The notes below the pieces were generated by a model. It ran no database searches. It was not told the origin of the DNA and saw only the letters and a program-made list of their open reading frames with translations. A stretch of DNA of 64,000 nt from Guyparkeria halophila (lineage in GTDB: Bacteria; Pseudomonadota; Gammaproteobacteria; Halothiobacillales; Halothiobacillaceae). Positions within the stretch are counted from its first letter, which is position 1; the number at the start of each line of letters is the position of its first letter. Made by a program: the position numbers and the translations under genes. The DNA lies in assembly GCF_034479635.1 (NCBI RefSeq), contig NZ_CP140153.1:937501-1001500 (forward strand). The letters are read 5' to 3'. Positions 43,759 through 53,238 of the stretch are shown here, piece after piece.

Positions 43759-46700
43759 GCAGGGCTCTCCTCTGCGTCAATGGATTCCAGTTGCTTGGCC
43801 CGCTGGGGTGCCGGTCCCAGGTCGTGCCAGTCGCCGCGATCGAAGAAGTGCAGGTGGCCGGTCTCGGGGTCGGCGACCACCACGTTGATCCAGCCGTTGA
43901 CGATCAGGCTCAGTGCCTTGGGCACCCGGCCGGCGGCGGCCAGCACGTGCGGCACCGGCGCCTCGACGATCACCAGCAGTCGAAGGGGCTCATGGTACGG
44001 GCGGCCATCCTTGAGAACCGTCTGCGAGGGCAGGCCGGTGCGGATGTCGGACAGGTTGCCGCTCATCACGCCGAAGCGCCCGGCAACGTTGTGATAGGCC
44101 TTGGAGCCACTGCCGAAGCCCTCGTTGTCGACGGCGGAGAAGTAGTGCTCGAGGTTGATCCATTCGCCGATGATCAACGGGCCGGAGAGGATGGTATCCA
44201 GCAGGCGGCCCCTGGAGTCGAGCTTGTAGTCGTAAGACAGCAGGAAGCTGCGCCCGTCGAGGTTCATGTCCTCGGTCAGGTGCCGGCCGCCGACGACCAC
44301 CGCCGCGTTGCGCGCCAGGCCCCACTCGGGGCGTACCTGGGTCCAGTCGCTGGTGTTGCGCTGGATGTGGCGGTACGCCGTGGTGGTGTCGAGGTTCGGA
44401 TCGACGCCATCCTCCAGCGTCGGCAGACGTTCGGCGGCGCACAGCCGGCTGGCCGCGCGCAGGCCGTTGCGCAGGCGCTCCATGTAGACCAGGTGGCTGG
44501 TCGGCAGCAGGTCGAGGTCGTGCAGCACGATCTCGTCCGAGGTGGTGTTGTGCTGAGCCGGGACGAACCAGGTGTCATCCGGGATGTGGATGCCCTGTTC
44601 GGCCAGGCGACGACGCACATCCGACTTGTTGGCCATCTGCGCGAGCACGCGCGCGGAGACCAGGCCGTGGCCGCCACCGCAGGCCCCGCAGTCCAGCGCG
44701 GACTCGTAGGGGTTGTTGTCCGACTGGCTGGCGTGGCCGGCGAGGATGACGAAACGGGAGAAGGTTTCCTTCATCCCCATCATCCGCAGCGCCTGGCCGA
44801 CGAAGTAGACCTGCTCGTCGGTGGAAAAGCCGATCTTGCCCAGTCGCTCCATCTGCATGGAGACAAACGACGGGTTGATGCGGTACTCGTCGCGCAGCGT
44901 CTCGATGAACTCGGCCTCGGCGGCGGGGCTCAAGGCGAACTGGCGGGCGAACTCCGAGCTGCCCTCCTTGTTGCCCATCGCGATCTCGCGCAGCTCGCGG
45001 ATCATCGCGTCGGTGATCGCGTCGCGGTCGATGCCGAGCTGCTGGCCGATGGCGCGCACGATCGTCACCCGCTGCAACGAGCGGACGATCGAATCGCCCT
45101 GCTCGCGCGAGAGCTTGTCGATCAACAGGCGGGTCGAGGCGTCCTTGGGCTCGATGCGGTTGCGCCAGCGGTCGTAGACGCGCGGCGCGACGGTCTTGCC
45201 GATCATGTCGAAGCCGAACAGCAGGCCAATGGCCTCGACGGTGAAGTAGGGAGAGAGCACCGAGCTCTTCACGTCGTGCAGCACGTGGCTGGCCGAGGAG
45301 TAGAAATCGGTCTCGATCTGCGTCGCGCCGGTGGGCACTTCCAGCACCACGTTCTTGGGCGTGATCTGCACCGGGCAGAGATCCAGCTCGGTACCCTTGC
45401 CCAGGCCGATGAAGCTGACCGGCACGCCGAAGAAGCCGGCGATGCCGAAGGTCTGGTAGTCGCCGACGTGCTCGAGCTGGCGGCGGATGCGCTCGGAACG
45501 CACGTCGATGCAGAACAGCGCCTGGGCAAACGGGCGCTTTTCGCGCTTGGCCGGCGGCAGCAGCTTGATCTCGTTGAGGACCGACTTGCGGTAGACCGCC
45601 TCCATGGCGCGCAGCCACATCATGCCCTCGCCATCCTCGAACTCGTCGAGCAGGGTGAGCAGGGTGTCGACCTGGTCGGCGTCCAGCGCCTTGAGTGCCT
45701 CGGTCTGCCCGGCGGCCTCAGCCAGCGAGAGCAGGCGGTCGGCCTGGCGGCGCGCCTCGGCGAACCGCTCGGCCTGCAGGTACTCGGGCAGGAGGCGGTT
45801 GATGCGGCCGGGGTGCTTGTGCGCCAGGGCGTCGTCGACGCGGTGGGCCCACTCCGGCTGGACGGTGCCGCCGTGGTAGGCCTGGCGCAGGTAGCACTCG
45901 GCGGTGTGCTGCTCGAGATACGCGGACAGCTCGGGGAAGGTGGCAGGCAGGCGCTTGCGACGGGCATGTTCCCGGATCAGCGCCAGCCCCAGCACCAGCC
46001 GGATGGCCAAAAAGTCGATCAGGTCGGCGGGGTAGGTCTGCGACCAGTGGTAGCGGTTGGCCGACGAGCGCCAGCGGATGAAGCCGGCCCAGCCGTGCAG
46101 GCGGGTCAGCTCGCGGGTGATCAGCCCGTCCCAGTGGGCCTCCTCGATACCCAGCTCACCCAGCACGTAGGCGATCACGCCCTCGGCGGACGTGTCCTGC
46201 GCGAGGATCTTCTTGATGTGCAGGCCGCGCAGGAACAGGCGCAGGTTGCGCTTGGCCAGCGCACTCCAGGCGGTGAAAAAGCCGTGTTCGCGGCCCGGCA
46301 TCTGCAGGGTCGACTGGCCTTCGTCAAAGAAGTCCAGGCAGCTCTTGATCACCAGCTCGTCGAGGGTGGTGCCAATCTCGGTACCGAACAAGAGGTCGAT
46401 GGACTCGTACAACGGGCGCTCGGGCGGGAACTGCCTGGCAAGGCCTTCCTGCAGGGCGTCGATGTCGGCGGTTACCTCGGCGCAGGAGGTCTCGCCGTCC
46501 ATGGTGCACTTGATGTCCTCGGCATCCGCCAGGTCCAGCCGCACGCCAACCGTCTCCGGCGTCCGGCACAGCAGGGTCTGCAGCAGGCCGTGGAGATCGA
46601 GTTCACCGATGGCATCGCGCTCGGCCAAAAAGCGCCGGATGTCGTCACCTAAGGTGGCGTCGTCGACCTTGCCCTCGGCGTGGTAGCGCTGGTAGTCGGT

Positions 46701-46895
46701 CCGCGGCAGGAACCCCCGGCCGTGGAACAACTGCTCGCCCTGGCGCACGCCCTGCTCGAAGGGCAGGTGCTCGAGGCCATGCAGCGGGTTGTGATGGATG
46801 AAGGTCCGCATCGGCCAGAAGAACGGGATGGGTTCGGCGGCCATGTGAACCATGGAGCGGATTTTCAGGCGATGGCCCAGCGTCAGTCGGCTCAT
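43755..46895 (-). CDS. dabA: DAB inorganic carbon pump subunit DabA
   Basis: The protein has 1046 residues (DUF2309). DabA is a zinc protein with beta-carbonic-anhydrase-like sites that hydrates CO2 in a one-way reaction coupled to DabB. CIDVRSERI gives Cys462 and Asp464; GHASQSDNNPYESALDCGACGGG gives His721 and Cys736. The Cys-x-Asp and His-x14-Cys spacings match the zinc site of the Halothiobacillus protein. It is transcribed after dabB and a small membrane gene, 4 bases apart, as in the carboxysome-linked DAB operon of H. neapolitanus. Confidence 0.95.
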   Translation of the reverse strand: MSRLTLGHRLKIRSMVHMAAEPIPFFWPMRTFIHHNPLHGLEHLPFEQGVRQGEQLFHGRGFLPRTDYQRYHAEGKVDDATLGDDIRRFLAERDAIGELDLHGLLQTLLCRTPETVGVRLDLADAEDIKCTMDGETSCAEVTADIDALQEGLARQFPPERPLYESIDLLFGTEIGTTLDELVIKSCLDFFDEGQSTLQMPGREHGFFTAWSALAKRNLRLFLRGLHIKKILAQDTSAEGVIAYVLGELGIEEAHWDGLITRELTRLHGWAGFIRWRSSANRYHWSQTYPADLIDFLAIRLVLGLALIREHARRKRLPATFPELSAYLEQHTAECYLRQAYHGGTVQPEWAHRVDDALAHKHPGRINRLLPEYLQAERFAEARRQADRLLSLAEAAGQTEALKALDADQVDTLLTLLDEFEDGEGMMWLRAMEAVYRKSVLNEIKLLPPAKREKRPFAQALFCIDVRSERIRRQLEHVGDYQTFGIAGFFGVPVSFIGLGKGTELDLCPVQITPKNVVLEVPTGATQIETDFYSSASHVLHDVKSSVLSPYFTVEAIGLLFGFDMIGKTVAPRVYDRWRNRIEPKDASTRLLIDKLSREQGDSIVRSLQRVTIVRAIGQQLGIDRDAITDAMIRELREIAMGNKEGSSEFARQFALSPAAEAEFIETLRDEYRINPSFVSMQMERLGKIGFSTDEQVYFVGQALRMMGMKETFSRFVILAGHASQSDNNPYESALDCGACGGGHGLVSARVLAQMANKSDVRRRLAEQGIHIPDDTWFVPAQHNTTSDEIVLHDLDLLPTSHLVYMERLRNGLRAASRLCAAERLPTLEDGVDPNLDTTTAYRHIQRNTSDWTQVRPEWGLARNAAVVVGGRHLTEDMNLDGRSFLLSYDYKLDSRGRLLDTILSGPLIIGEWINLEHYFSAVDNEGFGSGSKAYHNVAGRFGVMSGNLSDIRTGLPSQTVLKDGRPYHEPLRLLVIVEAPVPHVLAAAGRVPKALSLIVNGWINVVVADPETGHLHFFDRGDWHDLGPAPQRAKQLESIDAEESPA

Positions 46896-46899
46896 GGCG

Positions 46900-47646
46900 T
46901 CAGACTCCTGTCCAGATCAGGTTCAACACGACCGCGGCGACGATAACGCCCGCGAAGGCCCACGCCTGGGGAGCGGGCAGGTCGACGAGGCTCTTGCCGC
47001 TACGCGGACCGAAGACCGTATCCCGTAGCAGGCGGGTGCCGGCCCAGCTCCAAAAGAGCCAGGTCAGCAGGGCGATGATCACGGGTGCCGGGTCGCTGTC
47101 GAGCAGCAGGTCGAGCATGACGAAAAAGCCCGGCGAGATCGGCAGCGCCATCGCGGCGAGCAGCACCACCGTGATCAGGCCGGCCAGTCGGGGGATGTCC
47201 CGTGCCATGCCGGTGACCAGGCCGGAGTAGGCCGCGCCCAGGCGGCGTTCCAGCAGCGTCGTGATCGCCACCAGCAGGGCCGGTGCGACGGCAAATCCGA
47301 GCACGAAGGCATGCAGGTCGATCGCCCGCGCGCCGTCGGCCGCCATCACCCAGGTCAACGCGAAGGCCGAGGTGGCGAGCATGGCCGCCCACTGGCCCAG
47401 CTCGCGCACGGTGAGCAGGCGCCAGGCGTAGAAGGCGGCGGTGATCAGGCCCCACCAGAGGAACGCACTCCCAGTCAGCGGCACGCCGGCGGCCAGCACC
47501 AGCAGCACGCCAATCTGCGGCCAGACGAGGATCAGCGCCACGCGGATGACGGGGTTGTTGAACCGCCCAAGCAGCCAGTTGAAGACCATGCTCAGGGGGA
47601 ACAGGGGCAGGAAGAACCCTGCCAGCAACAGCAACAGCGTGTTCAT
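46900..47646 (-). CDS. Membrane protein between dabB and dabA
   Basis: The protein has 248 residues and about seven membrane helices. The C-terminal part (GLVTGMARDIPRLAGLITVVLLAAMALPISPGFFVMLDLLL ... TRLLRDTVFGP) looks like the last helices of complex I antiporter-type subunits, with the SPGF turn in place of LPGF. It could be a partner of DabB, or a proton-path subunit specific to this DAB type. The gaps to dabB and dabA are 1 and 4 bases, indicating strict co-expression. Confidence 0.75.
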   Translation of the reverse strand: MNTLLLLLAGFFLPLFPLSMVFNWLLGRFNNPVIRVALILVWPQIGVLLVLAAGVPLTGSAFLWWGLITAAFYAWRLLTVRELGQWAAMLATSAFALTWVMAADGARAIDLHAFVLGFAVAPALLVAITTLLERRLGAAYSGLVTGMARDIPRLAGLITVVLLAAMALPISPGFFVMLDLLLDSDPAPVIIALLTWLFWSWAGTRLLRDTVFGPRSGKSLVDLPAPQAWAFAGVIVAAVVLNLIWTGV

Positions 47647-47647
47647 G

Positions 47648-49330
47648 TCAGCGCCACCTCATCCAGACATTGATGCGCTTGGAACCCTCGAGCAGGGCCT
47701 GGCTCAGCCGCTCGTACAGGTCGGCAATGTACAGCTCGCGCGAGATCAGCGAGTAGAGCGTCAGCCGCAGCTCGGAGAAGCGATTGCCGAACAGCGACTC
47801 CTCGCGACTGGCGAGATAGCTGCCGATCCAGCCAACCAGTACGACCAGCCCCAGCAGCAGCACCAGGCCGTCGAAGGTGACCGCGTCGAGGCCAGCGGCG
47901 TGGTAGAGGGCCTCGCGGAAGGCCTCATCCGGGTACAGGAAGGTCTCGAACGTGTGACCGATGATGCTGTAGCCGATGACGATCAGGGCGAACGAGAGCA
48001 GGATCATCAGCATCATGCGCACCGGGTTGGTTGCATCCAGCCGATGGGTGGCGAACAGCACCTGCACGCCGGTGATCCAGCCGAAGAACAGGAGCACGAT
48101 CGCGCCCTGTTTCTGGAAGAAGTCCGGCGAGACCGCCCAGTGCGCCAGCAAGAGGATGACCAGCGGAACGACGAGCGTCACCACGCCGATGGCGAGCCAT
48201 GGTAGCCGCGTCGGCTTGCCGGTCTTACGGTCGACCAGGAAGGTGTAGAGCGGGTTCTGCGGGACGTCGTCGTGGCGGCGCGCATCCCCGATCAGGTCAC
48301 CCGAGCTCAGGAACATGGTCGCCTTGAACATGCCGTGGGCGATCAGGTGGAACACGGCCAGCGAGAACGCACCGACGCCCGTTTCCATGATCATGAAGCC
48401 CATCTGGCCCATGGTGGAGTAGCCCAGCGATTTTTTGATGTCGTTCTGCGTGAGCATCAGCACCGAGCCGATCACGGCGGTAAGCAGGCCGACCACGAAC
48501 AGCAGGTGCAGCACCCCGTCTGCATTGACGAAGGCCGGGGCAAACCGGTTGATGATGATGCCGCCGGCATTGACGATGCCCGCGTGCATCAGCGCCGAGA
48601 CCGGCGTCGGGCCGTCCATGGTGTAGGGAAGCCAGGTGTGCAGCGGGAATTGGGCGGACTTGGCGAAGGCCGAGACGGCGATCAGCCCGGCCGCGATGAT
48701 GGCCGCCGGCATGCCGAATACCTCGGTGTCCGGGGCGGCCATCAGCCGGTCGAACAAGGTCGGGAAGTCCAGCGCCCCGTAGGCCTGAAACAGGATGACG
48801 GCCGCGAGGACCATCGGCAGATCGCCGATACGGTAGGTCAGGAAGGTCCAGAAGGCATAGCGCTCGCCCGGCCGCGACTCGGTGTTCTGGGCGAGCAGAA
48901 AGTACATCATCACGCTGACCAGGTGCCAGGCGATCAGCAGGGTGATGAGATCACCGGCCGTGACGAACAGCAGGATAGAGGCCGTCATCAGGTCGAGCAG
49001 CATGAAGAAGCGCGCGTAGCCCGGCTCCTCGGCCATGTAACGCACCGAGTAGATATGCACGATCAGGCTGAAGCCGGACACGACCAGCGCCATGGTGGCG
49101 CTCAGGGGGTCAAGGTAGACGCTGCCCCAGTTGCCGCCGATGCCCATCCAGCTCGGGCCCTGGTCGCTCGTGATGAAGACCACGATCTGCCAGAGGGCGA
49201 CGAGGAAGGTGATCACCCCCATGCCCACGCTCAACTGGGCGACCCGCCTGCCGAGCCGGCCAGCCAGCAGGTGCACCAGCAGGGCGGAGAGCACCGGCAA
49301 TAACGGGATCAACCATTGCAGTTTGATCAT
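47648..49330 (-). CDS. dabB: DAB inorganic carbon pump subunit DabB (NuoL/Mrp-like)
   Basis: The protein has 560 residues with many membrane helices and the antiporter-type core (QFPLHTWLPYTMDGPTPVSALMHAGIVNAGGIIINRF, KKSLGYSTMGQMGFMIMETGVGAFSLAVFHLIAHGMFKATMFLSSG), typical of NuoL-type cation channels. The Lys, Glu and His of the proton path are visible. It energises DabA through a cation gradient. It is first in the dab segment, after a 121-base gap from cbbO without a clear promoter. Confidence 0.95.
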   Translation of the reverse strand: MIKLQWLIPLLPVLSALLVHLLAGRLGRRVAQLSVGMGVITFLVALWQIVVFITSDQGPSWMGIGGNWGSVYLDPLSATMALVVSGFSLIVHIYSVRYMAEEPGYARFFMLLDLMTASILLFVTAGDLITLLIAWHLVSVMMYFLLAQNTESRPGERYAFWTFLTYRIGDLPMVLAAVILFQAYGALDFPTLFDRLMAAPDTEVFGMPAAIIAAGLIAVSAFAKSAQFPLHTWLPYTMDGPTPVSALMHAGIVNAGGIIINRFAPAFVNADGVLHLLFVVGLLTAVIGSVLMLTQNDIKKSLGYSTMGQMGFMIMETGVGAFSLAVFHLIAHGMFKATMFLSSGDLIGDARRHDDVPQNPLYTFLVDRKTGKPTRLPWLAIGVVTLVVPLVILLLAHWAVSPDFFQKQGAIVLLFFGWITGVQVLFATHRLDATNPVRMMLMILLSFALIVIGYSIIGHTFETFLYPDEAFREALYHAAGLDAVTFDGLVLLLGLVVLVGWIGSYLASREESLFGNRFSELRLTLYSLISRELYIADLYERLSQALLEGSKRINVWMRWR

Positions 49331-49451
49331 GTCCTTACTCCATCTTTCACTGGCCGGTGCCAGCTCGCTGCAAAAATATCGGGTTGTCGTTCGTTGACCG
49401 CCTTCGCGACGGCCCGGGGCCGGGTGGGGCGGTGATCGCCGCCCCGGTGAA

Positions 49452-51803
49452 TCAGCGGGTCATCGACAGGTACAGCGCCGGCAGCTTTTCGGGCAGGCGC
49501 GAGACGTGGTCGAGCACCATGAAGTTCCGGGGACCGAACACGCGCGATACATACTCGTCGGCGTGCGGGTCGAGGGTCACGCAGAAGGTCTCCACGCCCT
49601 GGCGGTGCAGTTCCTCGACGGCCTTCTTGGTGTCGTGGCGCAGGTACTGCGGATCGCGCACGTCGTTGTCCGAGGGTTCGCCGTCGGAAAGCATCAGCAC
49701 AAGCTTGCGCTGGCTGGGCCGCCGGCTCATCACCGAACCGGCGTGGCGCAGGGCGGCGCCCATGCGCGTGGACAGTTGACCGGTCATGCCGGCCAGACGC
49801 GCCTTGGCCTTGTCGCCGTAGGGTTCGCCAAAGTCCTTGAAGCGGTAGTACTCGACGTCGTGGCGGCCATTGGAATCAAAGCCGTGGATGGCGAACGGAT
49901 CGCCCACCCGGTGGATGGCATCGGCCAGCAGGGCGGCGGCCTCGCGGGCCAGGTCCAGGACGGTGGTCTCGTCCTCACCGCGGCCGATGAGGTCGTTGGT
50001 CGACTCGGACAGGTCGATCAACAGCATCACCGACAGGTCGCGGACCTGCAGGCGGGTACGGATGTTGATGCGTGGGTCCGGCGTCTGGCCCATGCGGATG
50101 TCGATCATCGCGCTGATCGCGGCGTTGATGTCGATCTGATCGCCGTCCTCGACCTTCTTCTCGCGTACCACGCCCTGCGGCTGGATGCCCTCGATCAGGT
50201 ATTTCAGGCGACGGACCAGCGGCTTGTGGCGGTCGAGGATCGCGTCGATGGCCTCGGGGTCGCCGTCGACCGGGCGCTTCTCGTTGATAGTGGTCCAGAA
50301 CGGGCGCTCGAGCTGGGTCATGTAGTCCCACTCGTGGTAATGCACCGGCGAGAGCGTGCGGTCCTCGGCGAAGATATCGGAGTACTTGCGACCGTGGTTG
50401 TCGTAGAGTTCGGTGCCCAGAACCCAGACCTCGTCGGCGTCCTCGGCGGAGATGTACTCGACGTCGAGCGAGTTGAGCATCTCCAGCAGGGAGACGTAAC
50501 GACGCTTGTCGTCGACGCTGCCTTCGCGCTGGATCTCCATCGCCGACTCGGGCTTTTCGAACAGAAAGCGGTTGTCGTCGCGGTAGGGGATGCTGGGCAC
50601 GTCCTGGCTGGGACTGAATTGCAGGCCCATTTGCTCGGCTCGATTGGCCAGTGCCAGACCGGCCGCGCGAACCCGCTCGTAGCCCTCGAGGTCCTCCTGA
50701 ATCGTCATCAGGGACTCGCGGGCCTGGGCGATCAGCGGATGGTCGTCGGCATAGTTCGGGTCGAGCAGGGCGAGTGCCAGCCGATCGAGCAGCGGGCCGA
50801 CGCGCTCGGCATCGGTTTCCTCGTGGCGGTTGACCGCGATGCGCGCGATGCGCGTCCACAGCGGGGCCAGTCCGGGGAAGTCCTTGCCGGCCAGCATCTC
50901 GACGCGCGCGTCCTCCATCAGACCGATGAAGGTCTGCTGGAGCTTGGAGGCGTCTTCCGACTCGGCATCGAAGTCCGAGTAGATCATGTGCGCGGCGGCG
51001 TGGGCGGCCGAGGCACGGTAGAGATTGACGCCGTCGACCGACGAGTCGTCGCGATCGACGTAGTCGTCGAAGGCGTCGGGGAGATTGATGAACGGCCCCT
51101 CGATGAACGGCCGATAGCCCTCGCGGCTCTCGAAGTCGCCGGAGGTAGGACGCAGCAGGAAGTTGCGCGCCCACAGCGCACGCAGGTACATCACCAGCCG
51201 GCGCTGCACGTCGACGAACAGTGTGCCGCGACGTTCCTTTTGCAGCACGGCCTCGGCATCGGGGCTGGCGAGGCTGAAGTAGGCATCCAGCGCGTCGAAG
51301 TCACTGCGGTGGGCATTGATGCCCCAGGTGGCCCACCGTCGCAGACCGCCCAGCGTGAGCACCTCGAGCAGGTGGTCGAGTTGCGTGAGCATCGGGCGCA
51401 GGGCACGCGGCGCCTGCGCCAGGATGTAGTTGACAAGCGACAGGTACTGCTGGAACAGCGACGCCTCGCCCAGCCGGCTCGCCGCCACCGGCGCGGTGGA
51501 GAACAGCAGGACGAGTACCGCGGCACTGGTCTTGGAGAACATCTTGATCGCCATCGAGAGCAACTCGAAGGCGGTGTCGGTGCCGAGCTCCCGCGCCACC
51601 TGGGGCGTGCTCTCGATATAGGCAAGCACCAGCTCCTCGCCGCGCCCCAGCGATTGCAGGCTGATCGCGCCCTCGAGGTAGGCCTCGAGCGCACGCGGCG
51701 AGAAGACCCGCGAGGCGTCCACCCAGTGGATCTCGAGGATTTCGCGCGCGGATTCGCCCAGTTCGGCCAGGCGCTCCTGGTCTTCTAGCCGTGCACTCGT
51801 CAT
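49452..51803 (-). CDS. cbbO: Rubisco activase adaptor CbbO (VWA domain)
   Basis: The protein has 783 residues. A long helical N-terminal region is followed by a C-terminal von Willebrand A domain (about 590-783). The MIDAS motif is DLSES in VMLLIDLSESTNDLIG, with later Thr (TGQLSTRMGAALRHA) and Asp (LMLSDGEPSDNDVRD) elements. CbbO links the CbbQ hexamer to Rubisco through the MIDAS site. Here cbbO and cbbQ are separated by the dab and PII genes. Confidence 0.93.
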   Translation of the reverse strand: MTSARLEDQERLAELGESAREILEIHWVDASRVFSPRALEAYLEGAISLQSLGRGEELVLAYIESTPQVARELGTDTAFELLSMAIKMFSKTSAAVLVLLFSTAPVAASRLGEASLFQQYLSLVNYILAQAPRALRPMLTQLDHLLEVLTLGGLRRWATWGINAHRSDFDALDAYFSLASPDAEAVLQKERRGTLFVDVQRRLVMYLRALWARNFLLRPTSGDFESREGYRPFIEGPFINLPDAFDDYVDRDDSSVDGVNLYRASAAHAAAHMIYSDFDAESEDASKLQQTFIGLMEDARVEMLAGKDFPGLAPLWTRIARIAVNRHEETDAERVGPLLDRLALALLDPNYADDHPLIAQARESLMTIQEDLEGYERVRAAGLALANRAEQMGLQFSPSQDVPSIPYRDDNRFLFEKPESAMEIQREGSVDDKRRYVSLLEMLNSLDVEYISAEDADEVWVLGTELYDNHGRKYSDIFAEDRTLSPVHYHEWDYMTQLERPFWTTINEKRPVDGDPEAIDAILDRHKPLVRRLKYLIEGIQPQGVVREKKVEDGDQIDINAAISAMIDIRMGQTPDPRINIRTRLQVRDLSVMLLIDLSESTNDLIGRGEDETTVLDLAREAAALLADAIHRVGDPFAIHGFDSNGRHDVEYYRFKDFGEPYGDKAKARLAGMTGQLSTRMGAALRHAGSVMSRRPSQRKLVLMLSDGEPSDNDVRDPQYLRHDTKKAVEELHRQGVETFCVTLDPHADEYVSRVFGPRNFMVLDHVSRLPEKLPALYLSMTR

Positions 51804-51883
51804 GACGTCGATCGTGGCTCTGCTGGTGACAAGGAAGAAAGTTGGCCGGCGCTAGGCCGGCCTGAACGCGGGATCAGGCGGGA

Positions 51884-52261
51884 TCAGTCCGGCCAGACGC
51901 GGCGCGGGTGCAGCGGTTGATCGCCCAGGCCTGGCGCCTTGTTCGGCTTGCTGGCCGGCTTGCGGGTGGTCGAGGACTTGGTGGTGCTCGACTTGGCGGC
52001 CGGCTTCTTGGCGGCCGTTTTCGTTGCCGGTGCCTTGCTGGCGGGCGTGGAGCGCTTGGCCGGGGCCTTGCGGGCAGTCGATGTCGCCGGCTTGCTCGCG
52101 GTGTTGCTGGCCGCCGTCGTCTTGCTTGCCGTGCTGCTGGTCGCGGCCGGCTTGGATTCAGTCTTGGCGGTCTCGGTCGGCTTGGCCTGGGACGTCGCCT
52201 GGGACGTCGCTTGGGACTCCGACTTCACGCTGGCGCTCAGCTTGTCTTCCAACTTGCTCAT
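51884..52261 (-). CDS. mcdB: Low-complexity McdB-type carboxysome positioning protein
   Basis: The protein has 125 residues. Nearly all are Ser, Thr, Ala, Lys and Pro (histone-H1-like repeats such as KAPAKRSTPASKAPATKT), so it is disordered and strongly basic. The C-terminus ends RRVWPD, giving the single conserved terminal Trp seen in alpha-McdB proteins. It overlaps the parA-type mcdA gene by 4 bases, as in carboxysome clusters. Family membership rests on context and the Trp, since low-complexity sequence aligns poorly. Confidence 0.75.
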   Translation of the reverse strand: MSKLEDKLSASVKSESQATSQATSQAKPTETAKTESKPAATSSTASKTTAASNTASKPATSTARKAPAKRSTPASKAPATKTAAKKPAAKSSTTKSSTTRKPASKPNKAPGLGDQPLHPRRVWPD

Positions 52262-52896
52262 GGTGACGTTACCTCGTCGATGATGTTCTCGATTTCGTCC
52301 ACCGCCGCACGACCACGGCCGCCAAGCTGGTAGACGCTTACTCCTTCCACGACCGCCGTTCGATAGGCGGCCCGACGGCGCACGGCCGCCGGGAGGACGG
52401 GCAAACCAAGCCCCGCAACCGCATTCTGCATGGCACGGGTCATGGCGCTACGCGGTTCGGTCTGGTTGAGCAACAGAGCCGCGGAAAGGGATTGGTTGCC
52501 GTTCTCTCGCGCCTGGTTCACCGCCTTGACGGTGTCGGCGCTCGCCCAGAGATCGAGCGGCGAGGGGAGAACGGGAATCAGGACCTGGTGGCTGTGAAGC
52601 AGCAGCTCGATGGTCACGTTCATGTCGAGCGACGGCGGGCAGTCGACGATCACGAAGTCGCAATGCTCGCGTGCCGCGGCGAGGTTGGCGTGGGCATCGT
52701 CATGGTCGTCGAACAGGCGGGGCAGACCGGACTTGGCCTCACCCCAGCCCGACCAATGCCGCAGGGCACCCTGGGGGTCGGCGTCGATCAGTCCCACTTC
52801 CGCGCGCCGGGCGAGCCCGGAGGCCAGGTTGATCGACAGCGTGGTCTTGCCACAGCCGCCCTTGAGGTTGGCCAGTGCGATGACGTGTGCGGCCAT
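52258..52896 (-). CDS. mcdA: ParA-type ATPase McdA for carboxysome positioning
   Basis: The protein has 212 residues. The deviant Walker A is KGGCGKTT (VIALANLKGGCGKTTLSINLASG), then DADPQGALRHW and Walker B FVIVDCPPSLDMN. It binds nucleoid DNA and ATP and spaces carboxysomes through McdB. It lies directly downstream of acRAF and overlaps mcdB. Confidence 0.92.
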   Translation of the reverse strand: MAAHVIALANLKGGCGKTTLSINLASGLARRAEVGLIDADPQGALRHWSGWGEAKSGLPRLFDDHDDAHANLAAAREHCDFVIVDCPPSLDMNVTIELLLHSHQVLIPVLPSPLDLWASADTVKAVNQARENGNQSLSAALLLNQTEPRSAMTRAMQNAVAGLGLPVLPAAVRRRAAYRTAVVEGVSVYQLGGRGRAAVDEIENIIDEVTSP

Positions 52897-52931
52897 GGTG
52901 TCACCCTCCTTGATGGGGTCAGCCTGCCTGA

Positions 52932-53210
52932 TTAACCCGCCTGGGTCTTCTCGGCCAGTTCGGTCGCCTGCTTGGCGAAGCGCACCTCGAGATCGCCGAG
53001 CGTCTCCTCGAGAGGGGAGACGTTGACGCTGACCTGGGTGCGGTCGAATTGCAGGCTGGGGTGATAGCCCATCTCCTCGGATACCTCGGCAAGGCGGTCG
53101 AGGAAATCACGTGTTTGCGAATAGTCCTCGAACTCGAACTTGCGGATCAGCATGGGGGGGCGCTTCTGGGTCTGCCAGCCGTCCACCTGGATGTCGGTCG
53201 TCTCAACCAT
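52932..53210 (-). CDS. Alpha-carboxysome Rubisco assembly factor acRAF (pterin dehydratase-like)
   Basis: The protein has 92 residues with a pterin-4a-carbinolamine dehydratase fold (WQTQKRPPMLIRKFEFEDYSQTRDFLDRLAEVSEEMGYHPSLQFDRTQVSV). Canonical dehydratase His-His-rich catalytic residues are not kept, as expected for acRAF, which chaperones Rubisco large-subunit assembly. The ATG at 53210 is used; the longer in-frame extension overlaps the bacterioferritin-like gene. Confidence 0.9.
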   Translation of the reverse strand: MVETTDIQVDGWQTQKRPPMLIRKFEFEDYSQTRDFLDRLAEVSEEMGYHPSLQFDRTQVSVNVSPLEETLGDLEVRFAKQATELAEKTQAG

Positions 53211-53238
53211 GTGCGTTCTCCCTGAGAACTCGTGTTGC

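Noticed and set aside
43791-46652. Very long open frame on the plus strand opposite dabA
   Set aside because: High GC content opens antisense frames; the product is low-complexity (Gly/Ala/Val/Arg-rich) with no motif, whereas dabA on the other strand has its zinc ligands and length.
49331-49451. GC hairpin in the dabB-cbbO gap considered as a terminator
   Set aside because: The stem GGGGCGG-TGATCG-CCGCCCC has no T-run on the transcribed strand, so clear termination is not supported.
49506-51788. Long plus-strand open frame opposite cbbO
   Set aside because: Shadow frame; cbbO on the minus strand has the VWA MIDAS motif and full length.
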